From Streptomyces sp. NBC_01439 (lineage in GTDB: Bacteria; Actinomycetota; Actinomycetes; Streptomycetales; Streptomycetaceae), in the NCBI RefSeq assembly GCF_036227605.1, contig NZ_CP109487.1, forward strand, positions 8,047,001 to 8,111,000: DNA of 64,000 nt. The letters are read 5' to 3'. The notes under the pieces are model-generated. The model was not told the origin of the DNA. It saw only the letters and a list, made by a program, of their open reading frames with translations, and did not search any database. Position numbers and translations under genes: made by a program. Shown piece after piece: positions 25,685 through 34,474 of the stretch. Numbering within the stretch: position 1 is the stretch's first letter; every line of letters begins with the position of its first letter.

Positions 25685-26932
25685 GTGACCCCAGAACTTT
25701 CCGATCAGCCTGCCGTCGTACTGGTGGACGCGTTCTCCAGCGGCGCCCTGCTGGCGCGCCAGGCCGCCGGCCGCTTCCGCCTCATTCACGTCCGCTCGCG
25801 CCGCGAGCTCCCGCAGACCTTTGCCGCCAGCCTCCCGGCCGGACTGTTCGAGGTGGACCTCACCTACCCGGGCAACGCCCAGGACGTGCAGCGACGTCTC
25901 GCTGAGCTCGGTCCGGTCGCCGTCATCCCGGCGAGCGAGTTCGGCGTGGAGACCGCCGACGAGATCGCCGCAGCGCTGGGTCTGCGCGGGAACGACCCTT
26001 CGCTCTCGCCCGCCCGGCGGGACAAGGCCCTGATGATGGAGGCCCTGGCAGCGGCGGGCGTACGCACACCGCGCCAGCTGAAGGGGACGGATCCGGATCA
26101 GCTGCTGGCCTGGCAGCGTGAGCAGGGCATCGACAGGGTCGTCGTCAAGCCGCTGGACAGCGCCGGCTCCGAGGACGTCTTCACCTGCGACACCGACCAG
26201 GAGGTGAAGACCGCGGTCGAGACCATCATGGGCAAGACCAACCTCATGCTGCGGGCGAACGAGGCGGTCCTGGGACAGGAATACCTCGTCGGTGACGAGT
26301 ACATCATCAACTCGGTCAGCAGGGACGGTACGCACCGGTTCACCGATGCGTGGATCAGCCGCAAGGTGGTGGTGGACGAGCGACGGAAGATCTACGACTA
26401 CGAGGACCTGCTCGCACCGGACGACCCGCGTCTCGACGAGATCCTGCCCTACGTCTGCGACGTCCTCGACGCACTCGGCATCGCCAACGGCCCGGCCCAC
26501 ACCGAACTGATCCTCACGGCGGGTGGTCCCGTGCTGCTGGAAACCGGTGCCCGGATCTCCGGACTCGCCAACCCTCCCGCCCTCCAGCGGTGCACCGGCG
26601 CCGACCAGGTGAGTCTGACGCTGGACTGCTACACCGCCGACGCACCGGAGCTGAGCCGGCGGCCCGTGCGCTACGCGCAGCAGGAGTCGGCGCGCTGTGT
26701 GAACCTCATCGCCCACCGCGAGGTGCCGCTGCCGGAGCGGGCCGTCCGGGCGGCACTCGAGGGCCTTCCGGCCTTCGAGAGCATCCGGTTCCGCAAGGGC
26801 GACGGTGCGGTCACCAGCCGGACGGTCGACCTCAACTCCTCTCCGGGCGCGGTCTTCTTCGTCCACCGCGACGACGCCGAGATCGAACGCTCGTACCAGG
26901 CACTGCGCGCGATGGAGCACGAGCTCCTCTGA
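25685..26932 (+). CDS. ATP-grasp ligase 2
   Basis: A 415-residue ATP-grasp enzyme related to carboxylate-amine ligases of natural-product pathways. Seen are an N-terminal Rossmann part (AVVLVDAFSSGALLARQAAG), the central ARRDKALMMEALAAAGVRTPRQ, the ATP-binding strand IDRVVVKPLDSAGSEDVFTC, hinge EYLVGDEYIINSV, and a metal site in PAHTELILTAGGPVLLETGARISG. The locus thus encodes two ligases, suggesting at least a tripeptide-like or twice-amidated product (inference). GTG 25685 is used; a TTG at 25670 would add five residues. It follows the GlmE-like gene after 42 bases, the only clear gap in this arm apart from the next. Confidence 0.83.
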   Translation: MTPELSDQPAVVLVDAFSSGALLARQAAGRFRLIHVRSRRELPQTFAASLPAGLFEVDLTYPGNAQDVQRRLAELGPVAVIPASEFGVETADEIAAALGLRGNDPSLSPARRDKALMMEALAAAGVRTPRQLKGTDPDQLLAWQREQGIDRVVVKPLDSAGSEDVFTCDTDQEVKTAVETIMGKTNLMLRANEAVLGQEYLVGDEYIINSVSRDGTHRFTDAWISRKVVVDERRKIYDYEDLLAPDDPRLDEILPYVCDVLDALGIANGPAHTELILTAGGPVLLETGARISGLANPPALQRCTGADQVSLTLDCYTADAPELSRRPVRYAQQESARCVNLIAHREVPLPERAVRAALEGLPAFESIRFRKGDGAVTSRTVDLNSSPGAVFFVHRDDAEIERSYQALRAMEHELL

Positions 26933-26980
26933 CGTCCCACGCACGCTGCGGTACCCCACCTATGAAACGCGGTAAGTCAT

Positions 26981-27478
26981 ATGCCCGTCACTTCCCAGCA
27001 GTTCCGCGAGATCTTCGGTTCCTTCCCGACCGCCGTCGCCGTCATCACGGCGATGGACGAGGACGGCGAGCCTCGGGGATTCACGTGCAACGCCGTCTGC
27101 GCCGTGTCCGCTTCGCCGCCGTTGTTGCTGATCGGGGTGGACAAGAAGTCCCAGACCCTCCCGGCGATCCTCTCTTCCGGGGCCTTCGCGGTGAACTTCC
27201 TCGGCGCGTCGGGCACCGAGGCGTCACGGATCTTTGCCGGCAAGGGTCACGACAAGTTCTCGGGCATCGAGTGGCAGCCGTCCCCGGTGGCGGACGGCGC
27301 TCCCGTGCTGACCGACGTCGCGCTGGCCGTCGCCGAGTGCCGCACGGAACAGACGGTCCAGGCCGGCGACCACTGGCTGATCATCGCGCGGGTCGACGGC
27401 GGAACCGTCTTTCCCCGCGACCCCCTCCTCTACTGCCGGGGCGCCTACAGCACCTGGACGCAACCGGCGGCCGTGTAG
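26981..27478 (+). CDS. Flavin reductase (FMN-binding, HpaC/Fre-like)
   Basis: A 165-residue flavin-reductase domain protein. Motifs: FREIFGSFPTAVAVITAMDEDGEPRGFTCNAV near the N-terminus, SASPPLLLIGV, SGAFAVNFLG, GDHWLIIARV and YCRGAYSTW at the end. Such proteins reduce FMN with NAD(P)H and hand it to partner monooxygenases, here most likely the luciferase-like enzyme at the head of this gene run. No strong ribosome site precedes ATG 26981. It is the last gene of the arm and faces the eCIS coiled-coil gene. Confidence 0.9.
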   Translation: MPVTSQQFREIFGSFPTAVAVITAMDEDGEPRGFTCNAVCAVSASPPLLLIGVDKKSQTLPAILSSGAFAVNFLGASGTEASRIFAGKGHDKFSGIEWQPSPVADGAPVLTDVALAVAECRTEQTVQAGDHWLIIARVDGGTVFPRDPLLYCRGAYSTWTQPAAV

Positions 27479-27497
27479 ACCGCTCGCGGTCCTCGTG

Positions 27498-27522
27498 CCG
27501 GGCCCGGCGTCCACGGGCCCGG
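27498..27522. terminator. Hairpin between biosynthetic arm and eCIS locus
   Basis: Perfect 9-bp arms CCGGGCCCG (27498-27506) and CGGGCCCGG (27514-27522) with a seven-base loop, in the gap between two convergent genes. It is a likely bidirectional terminator. Confidence 0.55.
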
Positions 27523-27542
27523 GCTCGGCATCCGGGATCGTG

Positions 27543-28469
27543 TCAGGTGAGTGTCCCACCGACGGCCTCGACCTCGACGGTGTCGTCCCCGTCCTCCGCC
27601 GTGGCGGCGCGCTTCGGCGGGCAGGGTGGGCAGAGCCGTTCGTAGACCGCCATGACCTCCTCCGGCGTCTGGGCCTGCTTGCGCTCGCAGGCTGCCTTCC
27701 CCGCCTCCTCCTTGCACATGAGCACGGCCTTGGCGCCTTCCAGCGTGGCGATGGCCTGCCGACCCCGCAGCACGCACAGCAGCGCCTTGCACAGGCATCC
27801 GACATAGGCCTCGACGGTCGTGAAGCCCCGCCAAACCTCCTCGATGCGGCGCTCCAGGATCAGCAGGCGGGCGTAGAGGCGTACGACGTCCTTGCCCGTG
27901 TCGGGATCGGAGGCGTCCGCCAACAGCTGCGCCGCTTCCGTCTTGATCTTCGTTGCGCGCTCGGGCAGATCCTCCAGCTCCCGGTGCAACCGCGTGAAGC
28001 AGTACGCGGCGTTCTCGACCTCCGTGGTGTAGCGCGCGATACGGGCGGAGAGGGTCGCGACGGTGTCGTCCTCCTCGACCTCGTCGTCGAACTCGCACGC
28101 GCATTCCTCGACCCGACAGCCCCAGTCACCGGCACAGTCCTTGATGTCCTCGAACACCTCGTCGACGGCGCGCGCCAGGCACTGCTTCTGGTCTTTGTGG
28201 ACCCGGCAGCGGATCTGCTCGCGGACCGTGTGGAGGGTCCCCCGCGCGGCGTCGAGATCCTTCTCGGCGGCGTCCCGTGCCTTGGTGTACTCCGCCCGAG
28301 CGCTGTCGAACTTCTCCTTGAAGTCCTTCAATTGGGGGAGGTGCTCCTCGGTGACCTCGGCCCGGCGGTGGATGCCCCTGGCACTACAGGTGAGATCGTC
28401 GATGGCACCGGGGTTGCAGTCGCCGCCCTTGTCGGTGCTGTCCGATCGGGTCTGGGGGGTGCTGCTCAT
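27543..28469 (-). CDS. eCIS-linked Cys-rich coiled-coil protein, unknown function
   Basis: A 308-residue acidic, strongly helical protein divergent from the eCIS operon. Residues about 40-75 are heptad-rich (FKEKFDSARAEYTKARDAAE and following), and further helices lie near 140-190. Cys residues are clustered in pairs (CAGDWGCRVEECACEF, GCLCKALLC, LCPPCPP), which is unusual for a cytoplasmic actinobacterial protein and suggests metal binding or structural disulfides. No signal peptide or membrane segment is seen. The ATG at 28469 has GGAGAG seven bases upstream. Its position suggests a structural, regulatory or effector-loading role in the injection system, but I do not recognise the family. 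Confidence 0.7.
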   Translation of the reverse strand: MSSTPQTRSDSTDKGGDCNPGAIDDLTCSARGIHRRAEVTEEHLPQLKDFKEKFDSARAEYTKARDAAEKDLDAARGTLHTVREQIRCRVHKDQKQCLARAVDEVFEDIKDCAGDWGCRVEECACEFDDEVEEDDTVATLSARIARYTTEVENAAYCFTRLHRELEDLPERATKIKTEAAQLLADASDPDTGKDVVRLYARLLILERRIEEVWRGFTTVEAYVGCLCKALLCVLRGRQAIATLEGAKAVLMCKEEAGKAACERKQAQTPEEVMAVYERLCPPCPPKRAATAEDGDDTVEVEAVGGTLT

Positions 28470-28616
28470 GATGGGCTCTCCTGGTCGAGGGGGCAGGCGC
28501 ACCGAGTCTGGTCCGGACGGTGTCACCGGCCCGTCGCCCGGCCATCGCCGCAGCTGTCCGTACCTCGGCCCGTTCCCGCAACGCCGGCGTGACGGCAGGG
28601 GCCCCAGCATCGGCCC
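28470..28616. promoter_or_regulatory. Divergent promoter region of the eCIS locus
   Basis: 147 bases between the leftward coiled-coil gene and the rightward 17-gene eCIS operon. It must contain the promoter of the whole operon. I see no clear -10/-35 hexamers; the region is uniformly GC-rich. Confidence 0.45.
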
Positions 28617-29210
28617 ATGGCTGGATACCGGGCACTCGCCGCCGTGGGGCGCAGCGTCGTCGACCTGCTCAACCGGCGGTTCATCGAGGAGATCCCCGTG
28701 GGCCCGCGCCCGGAGGCCGTCCTCGCCGGGCCGGTGGACTTCGACAAGGTGGACACCGCCGGAGCCGTCATCCGCCGGCCCGCGGTCACCGTGTACTGCT
28801 ACCGGCTGAGCATCGACCGCGAGACCCGGCCCTCCTGGGCGGCCGTCGCGGCCCAGGACGGCACGTCCCGGCTGCCGCTGAGGATGCATCTGCTCATCGC
28901 CGCATGGGACAAGTTCGTCGAGTCGGAACTGGAATGGCTCGGCCTCGCCACCCGGGCACTGGAGAGCACGGGTCCGCTCACCGGCCCCCTCCTCCACGCC
29001 AGCGGGGACTGGGAGGCGGGGGATTCGGTGCAGATCATCCCCGACGACCTGGCGATGGACTCGATGAGCGAGGCGTTCCAGGCGATGACCACCGACTACC
29101 GGCTCTGCATGCCCTATCTCGCCCGGGTCGTCCGGATCGACGGGCGGCCCGGACGGGCATCCGGCGAGGTCACCGTCGTCGCCACTGCGCTGTCGGAGAA
29201 GGCCCGATGA
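28617..29210 (+). CDS. DUF4255 / Pvc16-type eCIS tail-terminator protein
   Basis: A 197-residue protein starting the eCIS operon. It has the DUF4255 (Pvc16 N-terminal domain) pattern: N-terminal ALAAVGRSVVDLLNRRF, a middle RPAVTVYCYRLSID, RLPLRMHLLIAAW, and ATRALESTGPL before the C-terminal LDM-like turn DDLAMDSMSEAFQAM. In PVC/Afp-type particles this protein caps the tube and sheath at the end distal to the baseplate. Its neighbours (sheath, tube and AAA+ ATPase genes) confirm the context. The stop overlaps the next ATG by four bases. Confidence 0.85.
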   Translation: MAGYRALAAVGRSVVDLLNRRFIEEIPVGPRPEAVLAGPVDFDKVDTAGAVIRRPAVTVYCYRLSIDRETRPSWAAVAAQDGTSRLPLRMHLLIAAWDKFVESELEWLGLATRALESTGPLTGPLLHASGDWEAGDSVQIIPDDLAMDSMSEAFQAMTTDYRLCMPYLARVVRIDGRPGRASGEVTVVATALSEKAR

Positions 29211-30070
29211 CGGACGGCTCCGACCACCGGATCACCGTCGAGGTGGGCGTGGTGGACGTACTGCACCGGCTCGCCCTGGCCGTCCGTCCGCTCGACGCCA
29301 GAACCCGTGCCCCGGCCGGCCCGGGTCTGCGCGTCGGCCGGGAGACCGGGCACGCCCCCGGCCGCCGGCCGCGCCCCGACGATCTGATCCGGCCGCTGGA
29401 GAGCCACGGCGCCACCGGATTCGTCCTGCGGCACGGCACGGCCGGCGCCCTCGGCCAGACCGTGACCGTGCGCGTCGACGACCCCGCCCGCCGCTGGGTC
29501 CCGCGGCGCTTCTCCCTGCCGCTGTGGACCCGCGCCGAACTCGCCGGCGCCGATGCCCGGCCGCCGACCGCCGCCCACGTCCGGGCCGACGCCCGACTGC
29601 TGCTCCCGTGGCTGCTGCCCGGCCCGTCCTACCCCGTGCCGCAGGGCCTGACGGGCATGCGGCTGCGGGTCATCCGCGCGGGCGAACCGGTGCGCTGGCC
29701 GCGCGTGGACGCGTACGGTCAGGGCGGCGTCCAGATCGGCTGGGCCCACGGTGACGAACACGGGCAGGTGCTGCTCCTGATCGACCGCCTGCCGTACTCG
29801 GTGCAGTCCCAGTTCCCCGTCGCACTGCGCACCCACGCCCCGGATCCGGCGAACGCCCCGCCACCCGATCCACTGGACCCGTTGGCGGACCTGGTCGCCG
29901 AAGCGGTCACCCGCAGTGCCTCCCCGCCCCGGCCGCAGGACCTCGACAACGGGCTCCTGCGCGGCACCGACGTGCCGGCCGGCTACCACACCGCCTCCGC
30001 GTACACCGTCCGCACACTCACCGTCGGTCAGGTGGTTCACGCCGACGACCTGCCCCACACCACCGCCTGA
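29207..30070 (+). CDS. eCIS operon protein of unknown function
   Basis: A 287-residue protein between the cap and sheath genes. It is Pro/Arg-rich near the middle (RLLLPWLLPGPSYPVPQGLTGMRL) with probable beta strands, and I see no signal peptide, membrane helix or recognised enzyme motif. The region FVLRHGTAGALGQTVTVRVDDPARRWVPRRF followed by short strands looks like an immunoglobulin-like or carboxypeptidase-regulatory-like sandwich at about residues 60-115. Translational coupling to the cap gene suggests it is a structural or assembly component, perhaps at the cap end. Confidence 0.65.
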   Translation: MTDGSDHRITVEVGVVDVLHRLALAVRPLDARTRAPAGPGLRVGRETGHAPGRRPRPDDLIRPLESHGATGFVLRHGTAGALGQTVTVRVDDPARRWVPRRFSLPLWTRAELAGADARPPTAAHVRADARLLLPWLLPGPSYPVPQGLTGMRLRVIRAGEPVRWPRVDAYGQGGVQIGWAHGDEHGQVLLLIDRLPYSVQSQFPVALRTHAPDPANAPPPDPLDPLADLVAEAVTRSASPPRPQDLDNGLLRGTDVPAGYHTASAYTVRTLTVGQVVHADDLPHTTA

Positions 30071-30093
30071 CCCGCGACCGAGGAGATCCGTCC

Positions 30094-31980
30094 ATGCCCG
30101 AGTACCTGACACCCGGCGTCTACGTCGAGGAGACGAGTTTCCGCTCGCGGTCCATCGAGGGCGTGCCGACCAGCACCTTCGGCATGGCCGGACGGACCGA
30201 GTACGGACCCGTTCCGTACAGTCTGCCCGCCCCGGGCGACCCCACCGTGCTGCCCGGCGCGACCCTGGTCACGAGCTTCACGGAGTACGAACGGGCCTTC
30301 GGCGGACTCAGCATCGGTAGCGAGGACTGTCAACTTGGCTTGTCCGCGCGGGCGTTCTTCGCCAATGGTGGGCGGCGGCTGTACGTCTCGCGGGTCTTCA
30401 CCTTCGCCAACACCACGGCCGCCACCCCGGTCATCGACACCCCGAAGAACTTCGCCTCGCTCGCCCTTCCCCCCACCGGCAGCGCGCTGCTGCGCTGGCG
30501 CGCCCGCTGGCCGGGATCCGCAGGATCGAAGATCAGCGTCGCGGTGACCTTCCGCCGCGGCAAGAACATCATCGTCCAGGGCGGCGGAGCCGGCGCCCCG
30601 CCGCGCCTCACCGGAGTGCAGCCGGGAGCGGCCGTGGAGGTCGTCCCGCTCGTAAGCGGGGCGGTGCCGGGCATCCCCGACGACACGGCACCGCAGCCGG
30701 GGAACGTCCGGGTCGTCATCCCGCGCGCCGACGGGGTGCTGGGCTACCGGAAGCCGGACGGTACGTTCGACGACGTGTCCGCCGGGACGGCCGCCTTCCA
30801 CCTCACCCTGGCCGTCACCGTACGGTTCGGCGGGCGCGTGGACGTCTACAACGAGCTCGAACTCGACGAGGCGCACCCGCGCGCCGTCGGCCGGGTGCTG
30901 GCCGCGGTGGACCCCGCCGACGAGTTCTCGTTGGTCTGGCTGCAGGTCGTCACCCCCGCTGCGGGGCAGCCCGCGCCTGCGGCGGGGGCCGTGCTGACCG
31001 CCCTACTGAACGGCGGCGCCGGCGCCGCCGCGTTCCTCACCGGGGGAGGCGACGGGGGCACGCTCGTCGCGGCGGACCTGCGCGGCCGGCTCGCCAACCC
31101 GGACAGCCTCACCGATCCCGCCCGCGGGCTCGGAGCGCTCGCCGAGATCGACGACATCGCCATCGTCGCCGTCCCGGACACCGTCACCCTGCCGCCCGAC
31201 CAGCAGAAGACCGCCGTGGACGATCTCATCGAGCACTGCGAACGGCTGCGCTACCGGATGGCGATCGTCGATCCGCCCAAGGACAGCTCCATCTCCGAAG
31301 TACGCAAGTTCCGGGCCCAGTTCGACACCAAGTACGCCGCGCTCTACTACCCCTGGGTGAGGATCACCAATCCCGGCCTGCGCCCGGACCCGGGTGCTCC
31401 GGCACCACTCCTCGACGTGCCGCCCTCCGGCTACGTCGCCGGAATCTACGCCCGCAGCGACATCGAGCGCGGAGTGCACAAGGCCCCCGCCAACGAAGTC
31501 GTCTTCGGCATCAACGACTTCACCACCAACGTCACCTACGACCGGCAGTCCGTGCTCAACCCCGAGGGGATCAACGCCCTACGGTTCTTCGAGGGCCGGG
31601 CCCGGCGCGTGTGGGGCGCCCGGACGATGAGCTCGGACCCCGAGTGGAAGTACGTCAACGTCCGACGGCTGTTCATCTACCTCGAGCACTCCATCGACAA
31701 GTCGACCCAGTGGGCGGTGTTCGAGCCGAACAACGAGCGGCTGTGGGCCTCCGTCCGCCAGACCGTCGAGGACTTCCTGATCGCCACCTGGCGCACCGGA
31801 GCCCTCATGGGCACCAAGCCCGAGGAGGCGTTCTTCGTCCGGTGCGACCGCACCACCATGACCCAGAACGACCTCGACAACGGCCGGCTGATCTGCCTCA
31901 TCGGCGTGGCGCCCACCTACCCCGCAGAGTTCGTCGTGTTCCGCATCGGACAGTTCACGGCCGACGCGCAGCGCAGCTGA
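30094..31980 (+). CDS. Contractile tail sheath protein 1
   Basis: A 628-residue phage-tail-sheath family protein. The N-terminus (EYLTPGVYVEETSFRSRSIEGV, then STFGMAGRT) and C-terminus (the LEHSIDKSTQWAVFEPN strand, then GALMGTKPEEAFFVRCD) are characteristic of sheath proteins of eCIS and R-type particles. The central 200-330 region, with Gly/Ala-rich loops, is the variable surface domain. Sheath subunits wrap the inner tube and contract to drive it into the target. A GAGGAG site lies upstream of ATG 30094. It is the first of two sheath genes and the one closest to the usual length. Confidence 0.95.
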   Translation: MPEYLTPGVYVEETSFRSRSIEGVPTSTFGMAGRTEYGPVPYSLPAPGDPTVLPGATLVTSFTEYERAFGGLSIGSEDCQLGLSARAFFANGGRRLYVSRVFTFANTTAATPVIDTPKNFASLALPPTGSALLRWRARWPGSAGSKISVAVTFRRGKNIIVQGGGAGAPPRLTGVQPGAAVEVVPLVSGAVPGIPDDTAPQPGNVRVVIPRADGVLGYRKPDGTFDDVSAGTAAFHLTLAVTVRFGGRVDVYNELELDEAHPRAVGRVLAAVDPADEFSLVWLQVVTPAAGQPAPAAGAVLTALLNGGAGAAAFLTGGGDGGTLVAADLRGRLANPDSLTDPARGLGALAEIDDIAIVAVPDTVTLPPDQQKTAVDDLIEHCERLRYRMAIVDPPKDSSISEVRKFRAQFDTKYAALYYPWVRITNPGLRPDPGAPAPLLDVPPSGYVAGIYARSDIERGVHKAPANEVVFGINDFTTNVTYDRQSVLNPEGINALRFFEGRARRVWGARTMSSDPEWKYVNVRRLFIYLEHSIDKSTQWAVFEPNNERLWASVRQTVEDFLIATWRTGALMGTKPEEAFFVRCDRTTMTQNDLDNGRLICLIGVAPTYPAEFVVFRIGQFTADAQRS

Positions 31981-32024
31981 CGCGGACCCGCAGCGCACGC
32001 GCCCAGGAGATCAGGAGACGGACC

Positions 32025-32480
32025 ATGGCAACGCGCAACAACCCCTACGGGGCCTTCAACTTCCTCGTCAAGCTCGGCGACACCGGCGGCGAGGACCAGA
32101 TCGCGGGCGGTTTCTCGGACTTCAGCGGAGCCGGCAACGAGGTGAAGTTCTCCGAGTACCGCAACGGCAACGACCCCGAGAACCACGTGCGGAAGATCGC
32201 CAACACCAACTCGACGAACGACGTCACCCTCAAGCGGGGCATCATCGGGGATCTGCGCTTGTTCGCCTGGATCAAGGCCACCCGGGAGGGCGAGTTCGAC
32301 CCGCGCACGGTCACCGTGACCTTGCACGACGAGGGTCGCCAGCCGGTCTGCTCCTGGGTGCTGCGCGCCGCCCAGCCCAAGAAGTGGGTCGGTCCCACCC
32401 TCACCGGCAAGGGCGGCGGAGAGGTCGCGATGGAGGAACTCCACCTCGTCGCCGAGCGCATCGACTTCCTGTCGCTGTGA
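32025..32480 (+). CDS. Tube protein 1 (gp19/Hcp-like)
   Basis: A 151-residue tube-forming protein of the T4 gp19-like family. Segments: NPYGAFNFLVKLG at the start, GGFSDFSGAGNEV, a VTLKRGIIGDLRLFAWI stretch, and EVAMEELHLVAERIDF at the end, with the usual beta-sandwich pattern. It polymerises into the hexameric inner tube. AGGAGACGG precedes the ATG by a few bases. The adjacent gene pair (sheath, tube) is the standard eCIS order. The stop overlaps the GTG of the second sheath gene (GTGA). Confidence 0.94.
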   Translation: MATRNNPYGAFNFLVKLGDTGGEDQIAGGFSDFSGAGNEVKFSEYRNGNDPENHVRKIANTNSTNDVTLKRGIIGDLRLFAWIKATREGEFDPRTVTVTLHDEGRQPVCSWVLRAAQPKKWVGPTLTGKGGGEVAMEELHLVAERIDFLSL

Positions 32481-34471
32481 CCCCCGCCGGACTGCGTCTG
32501 GGAGCGCCGGGCGCGTACCGGGACGGGCGTCGCCCGCCGCCCGCCTTCCAGCCGCTACGACTCGACATCGCCGGATTCGTCGGCGTGGCGCCGCGCGGAC
32601 CCGTCGACACCCCGGTCGCCGTCGACCGCTGGTCCGACTACGTGCTGAGGTTCGGCGGTTTCGAAGGGCCCGGGCTGCTGCCCCACGCGGTACGGGCGTT
32701 CTTCGCGCAGGGCGGCGCCCGCGCCCACGTGCTGCGCGTGGCACCACTCCCGCGCTCCCCGCATCCCACCGCCCTGGCGGCCTGCGCGCTGCACCGGATC
32801 CGGCTGGCCCGGGCGGACGGTCCGGCCGCCGCCGGGGGCGGCCGTCCCTACGACGTCCACCTGCGCGCACGCGACGAAGGGAGCTGGGGCGGACGGCTCT
32901 CGGTGCGCTGGGACTTCACCGCAGCGGGCCACTTCACCGCCACGGCCAACGGGCGGGAGCTGACCCTGCCCGAGGGACCGACTCCACCGGACGGGACCCT
33001 GCTGCGCCTCCGGGCACCTGGGCTGGGGCCCGCCGGCGGCTTCTTCTCCGTCCTCGAACAGGCCGTGCGCCAGGACACCCCGGGCCTGCGGCGCCGCGTC
33101 GCCGTGCTCGACCGGCAGCCCGGGCCGGGAACCCGGCCCGTGGACGTGGACGCCGAACTCGTCACCGCGACCGTCACCATCACCGACACGGATCCGGCGC
33201 GCCCCCGGCAGGAGCGGTTCGCGGGGCTGGGGCTGAACCGCGCCCACCAGCGGTTCGTCGCCGATGTGCTGGCCACCGAATCCCTGTTCACCACCCCTGA
33301 CGGCGAGTGGCCCGAGGTCCTGCTGCCGCCCGACGCCTTCCTCGCCCCCGTCGAGTCAGCCGTCGTACGGGGCCGCGGGGGCGAGGACCGCTATGCGGGG
33401 ATCAACGCCGACAGCTTCCACGGGACGACCCCGGTCGAACTGCTGCCCATCGGCGGCGGCGAGAGCATCGAGGATCCGGGCCGGGAGGAGGTCGGCATGG
33501 ACCGAATGGCGCTGGTGCCCGAGGTCGCGCTGCTCTCCGTACCCGATTTGCTGTGGTTCCACAGCGATGCCCCGGAGACCACCACCGAGACCCCGTCGCA
33601 GCCCGGCAGCCCCGTCTTCGTACCGTGCCCGCCCCGGCCGGAACCCATGACCGTCACCGCGCCCCGGCAGCACGCCCGGCTCCTGGACAGCGGCACCCAA
33701 CTGCCCGAGATCGTCCGGCGCCAGCAGCGGCTCGCGGCGCTCGCCGAGCGGCAGCGGCGCTTCGTGGCCCTGCTCGACGTACCGCCGGGGCTACCCGTGC
33801 GGGCGGTCGCCCGTTGGCGGGCCGGGTTCGAGAGCTCGTACACCGCCGCCTACCACCCGTGGCTCGGTGTGGTCGCGCCCGACGAACCGCAGCACCGCGC
33901 CGTGTCCGTTCCGCCCTCGGCGTTCGCGGCGGGAATCATCGCCGAACGGGAGCGGCGGCTCGGTCTGCACTGGGGTCCCGCCAATGCTCTCGCCGCCGAA
34001 GCCGTGACCGCGGCCGAGCGCATCGGCGAAGCCGACCACGACGAGCTGCACCTGCTCGACATCGACGTCTTCCGCGGCGAACGGGACGGATTTCGGCTCG
34101 CGTCGGCCCGTACCCTCTCCCGCGACCCCGACTACCGTCAGCTCAGTGTTCGCCGGCTGATGACCATGCTGAGGCTGGTCCTCGACCGGCAGGCCCAGCC
34201 GCTTGCCTTCGAGCCCCACTCCGCCCGACTTCGCTCCGAACTGAGTGGCTCCATCGTGGAGTTGCTGCGCGGTCTGTACCGCTCCGGCGCGCTCGCCGGC
34301 GAGAGCGAGGACGAGGCCTTCTTCGTGACCTGCGACGAACACCTCAACCCCGGCTGGTCGCTGGGCCTGGGCCGGCTCGTCGCCGAGGTCGGCGTGGCGC
34401 CCGCGCGACCCCTGGAGTACCTCGTCCTGCGGATCGCGCAGGACGCCGACGGCGCCGTCACGGTGGTGTGA
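32477..34471 (+). CDS. Contractile tail sheath protein 2
   Basis: A 664-residue second sheath-family protein. The N-terminal half is divergent (RLDIAGFVGVAPRGPVDTPV is sheath-like). The C-terminal half is typical: RWRAGFESSYTAAYHPWLGV, VPPSAFAAGIIAERERRLG, RQLSVRRLMTMLRLVLDRQ and GALAGESEDEAFFVTCDE. In Afp/PVC particles the extra sheath paralogues occupy the baseplate-proximal or distal layer. The central part (about 250-420) is longer than in sheath 1 and contains a basic helical stretch (RRQQRLAALAERQRRFVALL). GTG 32477 overlaps the tube-1 stop. A longer upstream frame within the tube gene is not coding. Confidence 0.9.
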   Translation: MTPAGLRLGAPGAYRDGRRPPPAFQPLRLDIAGFVGVAPRGPVDTPVAVDRWSDYVLRFGGFEGPGLLPHAVRAFFAQGGARAHVLRVAPLPRSPHPTALAACALHRIRLARADGPAAAGGGRPYDVHLRARDEGSWGGRLSVRWDFTAAGHFTATANGRELTLPEGPTPPDGTLLRLRAPGLGPAGGFFSVLEQAVRQDTPGLRRRVAVLDRQPGPGTRPVDVDAELVTATVTITDTDPARPRQERFAGLGLNRAHQRFVADVLATESLFTTPDGEWPEVLLPPDAFLAPVESAVVRGRGGEDRYAGINADSFHGTTPVELLPIGGGESIEDPGREEVGMDRMALVPEVALLSVPDLLWFHSDAPETTTETPSQPGSPVFVPCPPRPEPMTVTAPRQHARLLDSGTQLPEIVRRQQRLAALAERQRRFVALLDVPPGLPVRAVARWRAGFESSYTAAYHPWLGVVAPDEPQHRAVSVPPSAFAAGIIAERERRLGLHWGPANALAAEAVTAAERIGEADHDELHLLDIDVFRGERDGFRLASARTLSRDPDYRQLSVRRLMTMLRLVLDRQAQPLAFEPHSARLRSELSGSIVELLRGLYRSGALAGESEDEAFFVTCDEHLNPGWSLGLGRLVAEVGVAPARPLEYLVLRIAQDADGAVTVV

Positions 34472-34474
34472 TCC

